DNA from: Streptomyces sp. H39-S7
Lineage (GTDB): Bacteria; Actinomycetota; Actinomycetes; Streptomycetales; Streptomycetaceae
Direction: 5' to 3'
Length of the DNA: 40,596 nt
Assembly (NCBI RefSeq): GCF_027158205.1
Contig: NZ_JAPVLU010000061.1
Span: 837-41,432, forward strand
Part shown: in pieces, positions 8,319 through 15,822 of the stretch
Numbering within the stretch: the stretch's first letter is position 1
Layout of the letters: each line of letters starts with the position of its first letter
The notes under the pieces: generated by a model
What the model was told of the DNA's origin: nothing
The model's database searches: none
What the model saw: only the letters and a program-made list of their open reading frames with translations
Translations under genes and position numbers: made by a program

Positions 8319-8820
8319 GGATTCCTCCCCGGGGAGGGCGCGCCGGGGCAGCCCTCTGAGGCGCCCCCGGCCCTCCCTAATTCCAATGAACTGGGTTGCG
8401 GTGGGATAGGCGCGACCATCAGATCTCCCCGTCTTGAGGCCGCCCGTGTCACATCGTGTAGCAAAGGGCAGGGTTTGTGGAGAGGAATCCGGAAGGCGGT
8501 GAAAAAGACACAGCATTGCTCATTTCCGAAAGCGCTTTGCGGCCCGTCGGAGTAGCGGGTGGGGCGGGAGCGGTCCGGGTGGGGGGTGGGTTTTCGCAGG
8601 TTGACGCACGCGTGAGCGATGAGCAATCAGCGGAAACGTTTAGGCGTATTCCCTGGTAGGGGCCACGGATATGAGTGGGCGGCCGTCTCCGGGAGGCAGC
8701 CGGAATTCCTGAATAAGTTACTGTCCAGGAGCTGTCTCCGCTGTGTTCCGATTTCGTAACAGCGGGCGGTGCGGAGCCGGCGGATTTCATCGGGTGCCAC
8801 GTCGATTGGCGATTCCCGCG
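8319..8820. promoter_or_regulatory. Intergenic control region upstream of the exopolysaccharide cluster, with two LacI-type palindromes
   Basis: I see no convincing gene in these 502 bases. Two perfect palindromes resembling LacI-family operators are present: AAAGCGCTTT at 8529-8538 (within GAAAGCGCTTTG) and AAACGTTT at 8634-8641 (within GGAAACGTTTAGG). Their centres are 104 bases apart, close to ten helical turns, which would suit a looping repressor. Both lie upstream of the deacetylase start (8318, minus strand). No clear -35/-10 pair could be assigned. Confidence 0.4.
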
Positions 8821-9462
8821 TCAGACGCCGTTGACGAGCCGGATGTACCGCACCCAGTCCCAGTGGGGCCCGGGGTCGGTGTGGTCCGTGCCGGGGACCT
8901 GGACGTGGCCGATGATGTGGTCGCGGTCCTTGGGAATGCCGTACTTGTCGCAGATCGCGGCGGTGAGGGCGGCGGAGGAGTGGTACATCGCCGTCGTGAA
9001 GTACGCCGGCTGGTCCACCCACCCCTCGTGCTCGATGCCGATGCCGCGCGTGTTGTAGCCCCAGTTGCCCGCCTGCCAGGCGATGTCGTGCTCGCGGACG
9101 CACTGCGCGATCGCCCCGTTCGACGACTTGACGACGTAGTGCGCGCTCGCCGCGTGCGTGGGGTCCTGGAAGAGCCGGATGGTGTCGGCGTAGTTCTCCT
9201 GCGTGACGTGGATGACCACGAGGTCGATCGGATAGCTCGTGGTGCGGTTCGACGCCGTGTAGTTGCTCGTGCTCGCGGGCGACCAGACGGCCGACGGGTA
9301 GTCCACCGGCCCGGCCGCGGCCTTGGCCTCGGCGTCGGCGTGCACCGAGTTGGCGAGGCCGGCCGCCGCCACGGCGCCGAGGGCGAGGCCGCCGCGCAGC
9401 AGTGCGCGTCGGGAGGTGGCGGGGGCGCCGGAGGGTGCCGGGTTGCCGGGCTTGCGGTCCAT
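8821..9462 (-). CDS. Tat-exported N-acetylmuramoyl-L-alanine amidase (Amidase_2)
   Basis: A 213-residue exported amidase. The ATG at 9462 has GGGAG six bases upstream; a second in-frame ATG at 9483 lacks an RBS. The N-terminus holds a twin-arginine signal (SRRALLRGGLALGAVAAAGL) ending near SVHADA. The Amidase_2 domain follows: IDLVVIHVTQE (zinc His), SAHYVVKSSNGAIAQCVRE, DIAWQAGNWGYNTRGIGIEHEG (conserved Trp, Asn and catalytic-region Glu), and DRDHIIGHVQVPGTDHTDPG with the second zinc His and the Asp. It should cleave the amide bond between MurNAc and L-Ala in peptidoglycan outside the membrane. There is no cell-wall-binding repeat, so it is a minimal form. It stands alone, divergent from the LAHTG surface protein. 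Confidence 0.9.
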   Translation of the reverse strand: MDRKPGNPAPSGAPATSRRALLRGGLALGAVAAAGLANSVHADAEAKAAAGPVDYPSAVWSPASTSNYTASNRTTSYPIDLVVIHVTQENYADTIRLFQDPTHAASAHYVVKSSNGAIAQCVREHDIAWQAGNWGYNTRGIGIEHEGWVDQPAYFTTAMYHSSAALTAAICDKYGIPKDRDHIIGHVQVPGTDHTDPGPHWDWVRYIRLVNGV

Positions 9463-9799
9463 GGGGGCTCCCTGGGACGTCATGGTGGCGTGGGTGCATG
9501 ACCATCGGGTGCGGCCCGACCATGGTGCGGCCCGCGCGCCAACTCTGCCAAGGGCCAAGCCAATTGGCAGTGGTCCAGACCGCTGAAGGGGGCGCGGGCG
9601 GCCGCGCGGCCACGTCCGGGGACGTTGGTTTCCGCTGTTACACGGAGGTGACGCTTCCCGCATACTCCGGCGACCGGCCGCGTGTGAAGATCTCCCCATC
9701 GCAAGCCGCAGGAACCGAACAGGAACGCTGAACGGGAAGCCGCGGGGGGCGCAGAATCCAGCTCCACACATCACGTTCCTGTTCCCTGGGGGGATCACC
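9463..9799. promoter_or_regulatory. Divergent intergenic region, amidase / LAHTG protein, with inverted repeats
   Basis: No gene is seen. GCCAATTGGC at 9559-9568 is a perfect 10-base palindrome. It overlaps a longer inverted repeat, CTGCCAA (9545-9551) and TTGGCAG (9564-9570). It is a candidate operator shared by the two divergent genes. Promoter hexamers could not be assigned with confidence. Confidence 0.35.
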
Positions 9800-11044
9800 A
9801 TGTCTGCTCGCACACTGTCGCGCCGTCCACGTCTCGTCGCCGCCGTCACCGTGGCCGCCGCCGTCTGCGGCACGGCGCTCCTGCCGGCCGCCGCGCACGC
9901 CGACGCACCGGCAGACAAGCCGCTCGGCATCGCGTTCAGCGCCCCGTCGCCCAGCGGCCCGCTCGTCCGGGGCGGGGCGACCGAGTCCGACACCGTCAGC
10001 GCGACGAACAACAATGACAAGGCCCTCGACTTCAGCCCGAACATCCTGGGCATCCCCGTCGGCGGCAGCCCGCTCGACGGCTCCGAGGTGAAGCTCGCGG
10101 TCGTGCCGGTCACGGCGCCCGCCACCGACGTCGCGGTGGGGAGCCAGGGGCCGTCGGTCGTCCTGACCCTGCGCCCGCACGGCGAGAAGTTCAGCCGCTT
10201 CTCGATCCCGGCCAAGGCCACCTACACCTGGAAGGTCACCGTCGGGCTGAACGCGAACTTCCCCTCCAACGACGGCAACCTCACCCTGACCTTCGACACC
10301 GGCAGTTCCGAGAACAGCCCCTCGCACCCCGTCCCCGCCATCACCTTCCAGGCCAGTCCCGCGATCCGGATCGGCACGATCACGGACCGGTTCGGCGGAG
10401 ACACCCAGGTGTCGGCCGCGAAGCCGGCGGTCTTCTCGCTCGACGTCGACAACCAGAACGGCGGCGGCCACTACGACAAGGCCCTGCGCACCGAGCTCAC
10501 GGCGTTCGGCGGCCGCCGCCAGGAGCTGAACCTGTTCGTGTGGCTCTCCGGCCGCTGGGTCGAGGTCGCCGCCCCCGACCGCGTCAACACGTGGCTGCTC
10601 CCGGACATCCCCGCCGGTTTCGCCGGGGACCAGACGTACCACTACAAGCTCAAGTTCACGGTGCCCGAGGGTAAGGAGCCCACGACGGCCACGGTCCTCA
10701 ACCTGGGCGCCAAGACGGCTCTGAGCAGCGGCAACACCAGCATCATCACCTCGGTCACGAGGAACCTCACCGTCCTCCCCGGGGGCCCGGCCACCACTCC
10801 GGCCGGTACGCCGTCCAGCACCCCGTCCGCCAAGCCGACCCCGTCGGCGTCGTCGACCACGAGCAGCCCCGTGCCGACGGCGTCCGCCACCACGGACGCG
10901 CCGGTCAACACCAAGGGGTCCCTCGCCCACACCGGTGCGAACGGGAGCAACGGCACCCTCGCCGCCGGTGCGGGCGTCCTGGTCGCCCTCGGCGCGGCGC
11001 TGGCCTTCGTCGGCCTGCGCCGCCGCCGGAACCTCCAGGGCTGA
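9800..11044 (+). CDS. LAXTG-anchored cell-wall surface protein
   Basis: A 414-residue exported surface protein. A Sec signal peptide (about 1-36: RRPRLVAAVTVAAAVCG ... AAAHADA) is followed by beta-rich extracellular sequence to about residue 320, with strands such as FSRFSIPAKATYTWKVTVGL and QTYHYKLKFTVPEG. Then comes a Pro/Ser/Thr wall-spanning stretch (TPSSTPSAKPTPSASSTTSS). The C-terminus is a sorting signal: LAHTG at 375-379, a hydrophobic helix and RRRR. LAXTG is the motif recognised by actinomycete class E sortases, whereas most Gram-positive proteins use LPXTG, so it is probably linked covalently to peptidoglycan. The RBS region is GGGGGATCACC. The extracellular domain was not recognised. 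The class F sortase at 39787 is not expected to be its enzyme. Confidence 0.85.
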   Translation: MSARTLSRRPRLVAAVTVAAAVCGTALLPAAAHADAPADKPLGIAFSAPSPSGPLVRGGATESDTVSATNNNDKALDFSPNILGIPVGGSPLDGSEVKLAVVPVTAPATDVAVGSQGPSVVLTLRPHGEKFSRFSIPAKATYTWKVTVGLNANFPSNDGNLTLTFDTGSSENSPSHPVPAITFQASPAIRIGTITDRFGGDTQVSAAKPAVFSLDVDNQNGGGHYDKALRTELTAFGGRRQELNLFVWLSGRWVEVAAPDRVNTWLLPDIPAGFAGDQTYHYKLKFTVPEGKEPTTATVLNLGAKTALSSGNTSIITSVTRNLTVLPGGPATTPAGTPSSTPSAKPTPSASSTTSSPVPTASATTDAPVNTKGSLAHTGANGSNGTLAAGAGVLVALGAALAFVGLRRRRNLQG

Positions 11045-11088
11045 GCCCCCGAGGGCCGGCCTCGGGGCCGGCCCTCCTCGCGTGACGT

Positions 11089-11122
11089 GAAGCCCCGGCC
11101 GGACTCCTCCGGCCGGGGCTTC
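11089..11122 (+). terminator. Strong hairpin terminator after the LAHTG gene
   Basis: Perfect 15-base arms (11089-11103 and 11108-11122) flank a 4-base loop. A GC-rich inverted repeat at about 11051-11076 precedes it. No long T-run follows, as is common in Streptomyces. It is placed to end the surface-protein transcript. Confidence 0.75.
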
Positions 11123-11334
11123 CTCACGTTCTGTAGTGGAGCCATCCCATTCGCATAACAACTGACGCACGCTCACATCACTGTCGGATCACTCCGATCA
11201 TCCTCCTTCGCCCGATTGCGTCCGGTCCGCCCCATTAATCACCTCCGGCAACTACCCCTTTCGGCTTGGAAAAGACCCCCGGCTCTATTAACGTTCGATA
11301 ACGCAGCGCGGTCGTCACTGCCGCCGAAGAGGCG

Positions 11335-11472
11335 GCACCGTGCGCTTGCCGAATCCCGTCCGCGGGAACCGGGGACCCACTAATTGGGGTGAATCGGGCT
11401 GCGCTTTGGCCCGTAGGAGACCTTCCTGCTCCGAACCCGTCAGCTAACCCGGTAGGCGAGAAGGAAGGAAAG
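11335..11472 (+). ncRNA. Cyclic di-AMP riboswitch (ydaO-yuaA leader)
   Basis: The leader of the M23 peptidase gene contains the conserved ydaO blocks in order: CCGAATCCCG, a small hairpin, GGGGACCCACTAATTGGGG then TGAATCGG, a variable hairpin with GTAGGAGACC/CCTGCTCCG, then CCGAACCCGTCAGCTAACC and CGGTAGGCGAGAAGGA. This class binds c-di-AMP and in Streptomyces commonly controls cell-wall hydrolases (for example rpfA), turning expression off at high c-di-AMP. Outer boundaries are approximate. The start codon follows 13 bases after the last conserved block. The rest of the 11123-11334 gap holds no recognised gene. Confidence 0.88.
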
Positions 11473-11485
11473 GAGAGCGCCACCC

Positions 11486-12511
11486 GTGGCGTCGAACCAG
11501 CCTGCCTACGCCCCCTCACCCGAGGCTCCAGAAGCCGGGGAATGGGGCGAATGGAACCCCACCGCGGAGTCCGTTGCCGTGGACCGGGGCAAGCACCGGC
11601 TTCCCAAGCAGCGTTCCATAGCCCGTGGTTCGACCGTATTGAGTGTCGCGGCCGTGGCCGCGATGAGCGCGGGCGGAATGGCGGCGGCCGCCGACAAATC
11701 GCCGGTGCCGATCTCGCTTCCGGACCTCCCCGATCTGCCGGACGCCCCGGAGCTCTCCGAAATGCCGGGGATCAACGCCCTCGTCGGCTCGGACGACGCG
11801 TCGCCGTCCACGGCGTCCGCGCCCGGAAGTTCGAACGCCCGGACCGCCGCCACCACCCTCCCCTCATGGTCGGCGGAGGCGGGCGAGGCACTGCGCACCC
11901 GCATCCTCGACCACGTGGCCCAGGAGCGTGACGCGGCGGCGCGGGTGGTGCGCGACGCCGCCGCCGGCGAGGCGGCGGCGACGGCCGCCAAGGAGGCCGC
12001 TGCGCAGAAGGTGCGCGACGCCGCCGCGGCGGCGAAGGCGGAGCTCGCCGCGAAGAAGAAGGCCGCGGAGGCCGCCGCCGAGAAGGCCGAGGCCGAACGC
12101 CTCGCGGTACTCGCGGCCTCGTACACCAAGCCGGTCGCCTCGTACTCGCTCACCGCGAGCTTCGGGCAGTCCAGCTCCCTGTGGGCCAACACCCACACCG
12201 GCCAGGACTTCGCGGCCCCCACCGGCACACCGGTGTCCGCGATCCACAGCGGCACCATCACCTCGGCCGCCTGGGCGGGCTCGTACGGCTACCGCGTCAT
12301 CCTGACGCTCGATGACGGCACCGAGATCTGGTACTGCCACCTCTCCACCATGGTGCGGACCTCCGGGAAGGTCGGCACGGGCGAGACCATCGGCCGGGTC
12401 GGCGCCACCGGCAACGTCACCGGGCCGCACCTCCACATCGAGGTCCGCCCCGGAGCGGGCGACCCGATCGACCCGATGCCGTGGCTCCAGTCCCACGGCG
12501 TCGAGGTCTGA
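11486..12511 (+). CDS. M23 family metallopeptidase (peptidoglycan endopeptidase)
   Basis: A 341-residue protein starting at GTG, with AAGGAG about ten bases upstream. An N-terminal cytoplasmic stretch (1-45) precedes a hydrophobic segment (GSTVLSVAAVAAMSAGGMAA), a signal peptide or anchor. Then come a Pro/Asp/Leu linker (LPDLPDLPDAPEL), an Ala/Lys/Glu-rich coiled coil (about 125-205), and the LytM/M23 domain to the end. That domain has HTGQDFAAPTGTPV (HxxxD zinc ligands) and TGPHLHIEVRPG (HxH). It should cut peptide cross-links in peptidoglycan. It stands alone behind a c-di-AMP riboswitch, consistent with turgor- or growth-linked control of wall hydrolysis. All visible catalytic motifs are intact. 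Confidence 0.92.
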   Translation: MASNQPAYAPSPEAPEAGEWGEWNPTAESVAVDRGKHRLPKQRSIARGSTVLSVAAVAAMSAGGMAAAADKSPVPISLPDLPDLPDAPELSEMPGINALVGSDDASPSTASAPGSSNARTAATTLPSWSAEAGEALRTRILDHVAQERDAAARVVRDAAAGEAAATAAKEAAAQKVRDAAAAAKAELAAKKKAAEAAAEKAEAERLAVLAASYTKPVASYSLTASFGQSSSLWANTHTGQDFAAPTGTPVSAIHSGTITSAAWAGSYGYRVILTLDDGTEIWYCHLSTMVRTSGKVGTGETIGRVGATGNVTGPHLHIEVRPGAGDPIDPMPWLQSHGVEV

Positions 12512-12545
12512 CGAACGACCGCCACAGACCACCCGCGAAACCCGA

Positions 12546-12577
12546 CGGCCCCGGTGACCCCCCCCGCACCGGGGCCG
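12546..12577. terminator. Bidirectional terminator between convergent genes
   Basis: Eleven-base arms CGGCCCCGGTG (12546-12556) and its complement at 12567-12577 flank a C-rich 10-base loop, between the M23 gene stop and the convergent Cys/His protein stop. Confidence 0.6.
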
Positions 12578-12616
12578 CCGGCATGTCCCCGACCGTCCCG
12601 GCTCCGCCGGATCCCG

Positions 12617-12982
12617 CTACGACAGGTCGACGATGTCCTCGGCGTAGAGCGTCTCCAGCGGCCGCGGACCGATGTACTGCTGGCAGTTGCACGGCCGTGC
12701 CTCGTACGAGGCGGGCTTCTTCTCGGCGTCCCACGCGGTCGGCGCCTGCACCACCTCGTGGCACTTGCCCTGCCTGTCGTGCTTGGCCAGATGGTGCGTG
12801 CAGCCGCAGACCGCCTCCGGCGGCCGGTTCGACGCCTGCAGCGCCCGCTGCTTCTCGCCCTCCGCGGAGATCAGTTCGACCTTCCGCTCGTGCCGGGTGC
12901 GCATGGCGTGCCGGAACCGATTGCCCCACCAGCCGCCGCCCGACAGGACGACCCACGCGATGGCCCACACGTACCAGCCCAC
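12617..12982 (-). CDS. Small membrane-anchored Cys/His-rich protein
   Basis: A 121-residue protein if the GTG at 12982 is the start (an in-frame ATG lies at 13023, but without an RBS). It begins VGWYVWAIAWVVLSGGGWWG, a Trp-rich membrane segment, followed by a basic region (RFRHAMRTRHERKVEL) and a soluble part with VCGCTHHLAKHDRQGKCHEV and PCNCQQYIG. The C-x-C-x-H-H ... K-C-H ... C-x-C pattern suggests a metal-binding knuckle. I recall similar conserved proteins of unknown role in Streptomyces but no function. It is convergent with the M23 gene and divergent from the AbiEi-like gene, so probably monocistronic. Confidence 0.7.
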   Translation of the reverse strand: MGWYVWAIAWVVLSGGGWWGNRFRHAMRTRHERKVELISAEGEKQRALQASNRPPEAVCGCTHHLAKHDRQGKCHEVVQAPTAWDAEKKPASYEARPCNCQQYIGPRPLETLYAEDIVDLS

Positions 12983-13188
12983 GACCGACCGCCCCCATCC
13001 TCCGCTTGCCCGCCCGCACTTCATGTGGCGTGAGGTTGCATCGTAGTTGTCATCCCCGGCGCCGTCGTAGGTGGCCGTGGAGCAAAGGGGTCCATGACGG
13101 ACGGGGAAACTCCGCGAAATGGTCACCATTGCGCTGCAGGCGGAGCACCGGGCGCAGGGGAAACGTTGCCTCGGGGTACGCCGCCGGC

Positions 13189-14190
13189 ATGCCGAATCCC
13201 AGCTCCTGCGACGCAGTCGCCCTCCGCGCCCTCGCCGGCCGTCAGCGTAACCTCGCCACCCTGCGCCAACTGGCTACGGTGGGCGTATCCGGGGCCACCG
13301 CGTCCAAGCGCACCCGCGACGGTGGCCCGTGGCAGCGGATCCTTCCGCACGTCTACCTTCTCCAGACCGGAGCAGCCGACCCGCACCAACGACTGCTGGC
13401 CGCGGTTCTGTACGCCTCGGCACGGGGCGACGAGAACCGCCGCCCGCCGACCGCCCTGCTCACCGGCCGCGCGGCCCTCGCCCTCCACGGGATCCGTGCC
13501 GCGGTGCCGGAGATGGGGGCGCGGGACGGATCGGTGTCCGTCCTGGTCGAGAACACCCGCCGGATCGCGGGTGCCTCGTACGTACGGATCGTCCGCACCC
13601 GGCGCTGGCCGGGCGGCACCTATGTCGAGGGCATCCCCTCCGTACGCGCTCCGCGTGCCGCCGCCGACGCTGCCGCGTACTGGACCGGCACGGCCACCGG
13701 GCTGCGCGCGCTGCTGGCTTCGGTCGTCCAGCGGGGGTTCTGCCGGCCGGACGATCTGCTCGAAGAGCTGACCGCCGGGCATCGCTCACGCAGTCCGGAG
13801 CTCACGGGAGTGGCCGAGGAGCTGCTGGCCGGGGTGCGTTCCGTTGCCGAGGGGCAGGCCCGCGCGGCGGTCCGTGCCGCCGGGATCCCGGACCCGCTGT
13901 GGAACCGCGACCTGCTCACCGACTCCGGCCGGTTCATCGCCCGCCCGGACGCCTACTGGCCGGAGGCGGGGGTCGCGTTGGAGATCGACTCCAAGGAGTG
14001 TCACTTCCAGGAGGCCGACTGGCAGCGGACCGTCGAGCGGCGGCTGCGGATGGAACGGCACGGTGTGCGCGTGTGCAGCGTGAGCCCGAAGAGTGTCCGT
14101 ACCAACCCGGCCCTCTTCACCGGAGCGCTCGTCGCCGTCCTCGCCGACGGCTTCCGGGCGGGCCCGCCCGCCGGGGTACGGGTCCGCTGA
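13189..14190 (+). CDS. AbiEi-like / DUF559 (Vsr-fold) domain protein
   Basis: A 333-residue cytoplasmic protein starting MPNPSSCDAVALRALAGRQ. The first ~60 residues form a winged helix like those of type IV antitoxins (AbiEi_4): NLATLRQLATVGVSGATASK ... GPWQRILPHVYLLQTG. A middle domain (about 80-210, GRAALALHGIR) is typical of this family. The C-terminus (about 255-325) has the DUF559/Vsr-like nuclease core: RPDAYWPEAGVALEIDSKE, then WQRTVERRLRMERHGVRV. The D...E-x-D/K spacing (ALEIDSKE) keeps PD-(D/E)XK-type residues. No AbiEii-type toxin partner lies beside it. Proteins of this architecture are multi-copy in actinomycetes and their role is not established. The start codon has only a weak RBS. 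Confidence 0.8.
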   Translation: MPNPSSCDAVALRALAGRQRNLATLRQLATVGVSGATASKRTRDGGPWQRILPHVYLLQTGAADPHQRLLAAVLYASARGDENRRPPTALLTGRAALALHGIRAAVPEMGARDGSVSVLVENTRRIAGASYVRIVRTRRWPGGTYVEGIPSVRAPRAAADAAAYWTGTATGLRALLASVVQRGFCRPDDLLEELTAGHRSRSPELTGVAEELLAGVRSVAEGQARAAVRAAGIPDPLWNRDLLTDSGRFIARPDAYWPEAGVALEIDSKECHFQEADWQRTVERRLRMERHGVRVCSVSPKSVRTNPALFTGALVAVLADGFRAGPPAGVRVR

Positions 14191-14235
14191 CCGCGCGGTT
14201 CGCCCATCACACGTCACCCGCGGGTTGAGCCTGCG

Positions 14236-15081
14236 TCAAGCCATCGCCGCGGACAGCGCGGCCCGCACCCGCGCCCGTCCGTCCCGCGCGACGGAGGGCG
14301 CCGGGCCCTCCGTCGCGCGTTTCCGCTCCTGTGGTGCACACGACGGGCACCGGCCCGAGCCGGCCGCCGGCGGACGTCCGCACTCATCGCACTCGCGACG
14401 CCCACGCCCGGGCTCGGCCGTTCGCACCTCCGGCAGCAGCTTCCGGACCAACCGCGCTGCCAGGAACGCGGCGGGTGCGAACACCTGCTTCGGCAGCCCA
14501 GCTGTCAGCATCTGCGCCAGCGCCCTGTCCGGTACCCCACGCGCCCGCCACTGCGCGAACAACGGCAGCAACGGCCCTGCCTCCCCCACCCCGACCGTCA
14601 GCCGCGGCTCGATCCGCGCAATGCGCCGGAGCAGCGCACCGTCCGCGTCCGCGACCTCGGCGGGGGCCGTTGGGGCCTCCGGGGAGGGAGGTACTTCATC
14701 CCCCGTACTTTCCCCCGAAGGGGTATCTCCCGGATCCCCGGCATCCGGCTTCCTGGCCGTCGGAGGGACCTGCGGCTTCGCCTGATCCTGGGGCTTCTCG
14801 TAGACGGCCGTCCGCGTCGTGACGCGCCCGGTCTCCGGATCCTGCACCCGCTCGACGACGTAGTACCCGCACTTCTTCAGCTCGTCGAGCGCGTTGGCGA
14901 TCTGCTGCCGCCCCGTCCTGCACAACGCGGCCAGCTTCCGCACGTCGATCCGCTCGCCGTCGAAGCGGGAGAGCAGGTACCCGAGGACGCCGCGCGCGGC
15001 GAACGACAGCCGATTGTCCTGAAGCGCCGCGTTGTCGATGACCGTGTAAGCGCGACGGTGCGCGCTACGATGAATCTGCAT
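14236..15081 (-). CDS. Winged-helix protein with C-terminal zinc ribbon (replication-initiator-like HTH)
   Basis: A 281-residue protein beginning MQIHRSAHRRAYTVIDNAAL. Residues about 25-85 form a winged-helix domain (GVLGYLLSRFDGERIDVRKL ... GRQQIANALDELKKCGYYVV) of the type seen in DnaD- and plasmid replication-like proteins. A Pro/Glu-rich linker (PQDQAKPQVPPTARKPDAGD) leads to a second helical part and a zinc ribbon, CDECGRPP...GRCPSC, near residue 250. It is probably a DNA-binding regulator. A 20-base near-perfect palindrome 55 bases upstream of its start is a good candidate for autoregulation. Genes of this kind are common near XRE/DUF397 pairs in Streptomyces; the role is unknown. Confidence 0.75.
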   Translation of the reverse strand: MQIHRSAHRRAYTVIDNAALQDNRLSFAARGVLGYLLSRFDGERIDVRKLAALCRTGRQQIANALDELKKCGYYVVERVQDPETGRVTTRTAVYEKPQDQAKPQVPPTARKPDAGDPGDTPSGESTGDEVPPSPEAPTAPAEVADADGALLRRIARIEPRLTVGVGEAGPLLPLFAQWRARGVPDRALAQMLTAGLPKQVFAPAAFLAARLVRKLLPEVRTAEPGRGRRECDECGRPPAAGSGRCPSCAPQERKRATEGPAPSVARDGRARVRAALSAAMA

Positions 15082-15135
15082 GGGGAGGTCTGTCTCCTGG
15101 TGCCGGACCCCGGGGTGTTGGTAGCACCGCCGGGG

Positions 15136-15155
15136 TCACATATGTACGTATGTGA
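15136..15155. promoter_or_regulatory. 20-base near-perfect palindrome (candidate operator)
   Basis: TCACATATGTACGTATGTGA has one mismatch between half-sites (TCACATATGT against TCACATACGT). It lies just upstream of the winged-helix gene (start 15081, minus strand) in an AT-richer patch, as expected of a regulator-binding site. Confidence 0.5.
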
Positions 15156-15204
15156 TGTCACGCACTGTAGCGCCAACTCCCAGCATCCAAATCCCCGTTC
15201 ACCC

Positions 15205-15534
15205 CTACGGGTGATCGATGCGGCCTACGGCCTTGGCCACATGGCGCCGCCGCAACCGGAACGCCAGCGGTGGGGTGGTGACAGCCCCCAGAGCGCCCGG
15301 CCGTTCGAACGTGCCCGGCACCAGTAGCGTCGCCCAGCGGTTCACCGGCCAGGCGACCACGAAAGCCCGGGAGCCCGAGGGAATCGAGAACGCCTGAACG
15401 AAGAACGTCTTGATCCCCAGCGCCAACCCCAGTGCCACCCCGGCCAGCAACGGTCACTCCATCCAGACCGGCAGTTTCCGCCGCACCCTGTGCCCCCGCA
15501 CCCGCGCCCCCGTCACGGCCGCCTCGGCCACCAT
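15205..15534 (-). pseudogene. lepB: Signal peptidase I remnant: nonsense codon plus internal deletion
   Basis: In one frame from an ATG at 15534 the translation runs ...RVRRKLPVWME, then TGA (15456-15454), then PLLAGVALGLALGIKTFFVQAFSIPSGS. It then jumps directly to RAFVVAWPVNRWATLLVPGTFERPG and RRRHVAKAVG. Intact Streptomyces type I signal peptidases have K(E)LPLLVGVAL...FxVQAFxIPSGSM at the N-terminus and (G)RAFVVxWPxxRW at the C-terminus, with the catalytic Lys and about 130 residues between. Here the Met after the nucleophilic Ser, the Lys box and the whole beta barrel are gone. Two independent lesions mean it cannot make an active peptidase. No intact signal peptidase gene is in the window. 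Confidence 0.72.
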
Positions 15535-15609
15535 CGAGCCCCGTACTCCCGCAGCGCACACCGTTGCCCACCCAACGAACGGGCGTTCCCACGACGGGCT
15601 GTTCAACCC

Positions 15610-15822
15610 CTACGCCACGACGCCCTCGCGCACCGACCGTATGAACTGCATCCAGGCGCCGGCGGAGAAGCGAAGCACCGGCCCGTCGGGATCCTTGGAG
15701 TCCCTTACGGCGGCGCCGCCGTCATCCAGGAAGGTGGCCTCGACGCACTCTGTACCGCTGCCGCCGCTGTAAGAGGACTTGAACCAAGCCGTGCCGGCCA
15801 AGCCGTGGACCTGAGAGGCCAT
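15610..15822 (-). CDS. DUF397 domain protein
   Basis: A 70-residue protein with an ATG one base overlapping the stop of the upstream XRE gene (TGATG) and an ideal AAGGAG seven bases ahead. The diagnostic DUF397 core reads WFKSSYSGGSGTECVEA, then VAVRDSK-type VRDSKDPDGPVLRFSA and a Trp/Phe tail (WMQFIRSVREG). DUF397 proteins are small partners of XRE-DUF5753 regulators in streptomycetes. Genetic evidence in related pairs suggests they act together, sometimes like a toxin-antitoxin or sigma-type switch affecting development. The stop is followed by 75 bases and then the signal peptidase remnant. Confidence 0.93.
   Translation of the reverse strand: MASQVHGLAGTAWFKSSYSGGSGTECVEATFLDDGGAAVRDSKDPDGPVLRFSAGAWMQFIRSVREGVVA

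Noticed and set aside
8477..8659. Possible 60-residue gene on the plus strand upstream of the exopolysaccharide cluster
   Set aside because: No RBS, no domain, and the codon composition is not convincing.
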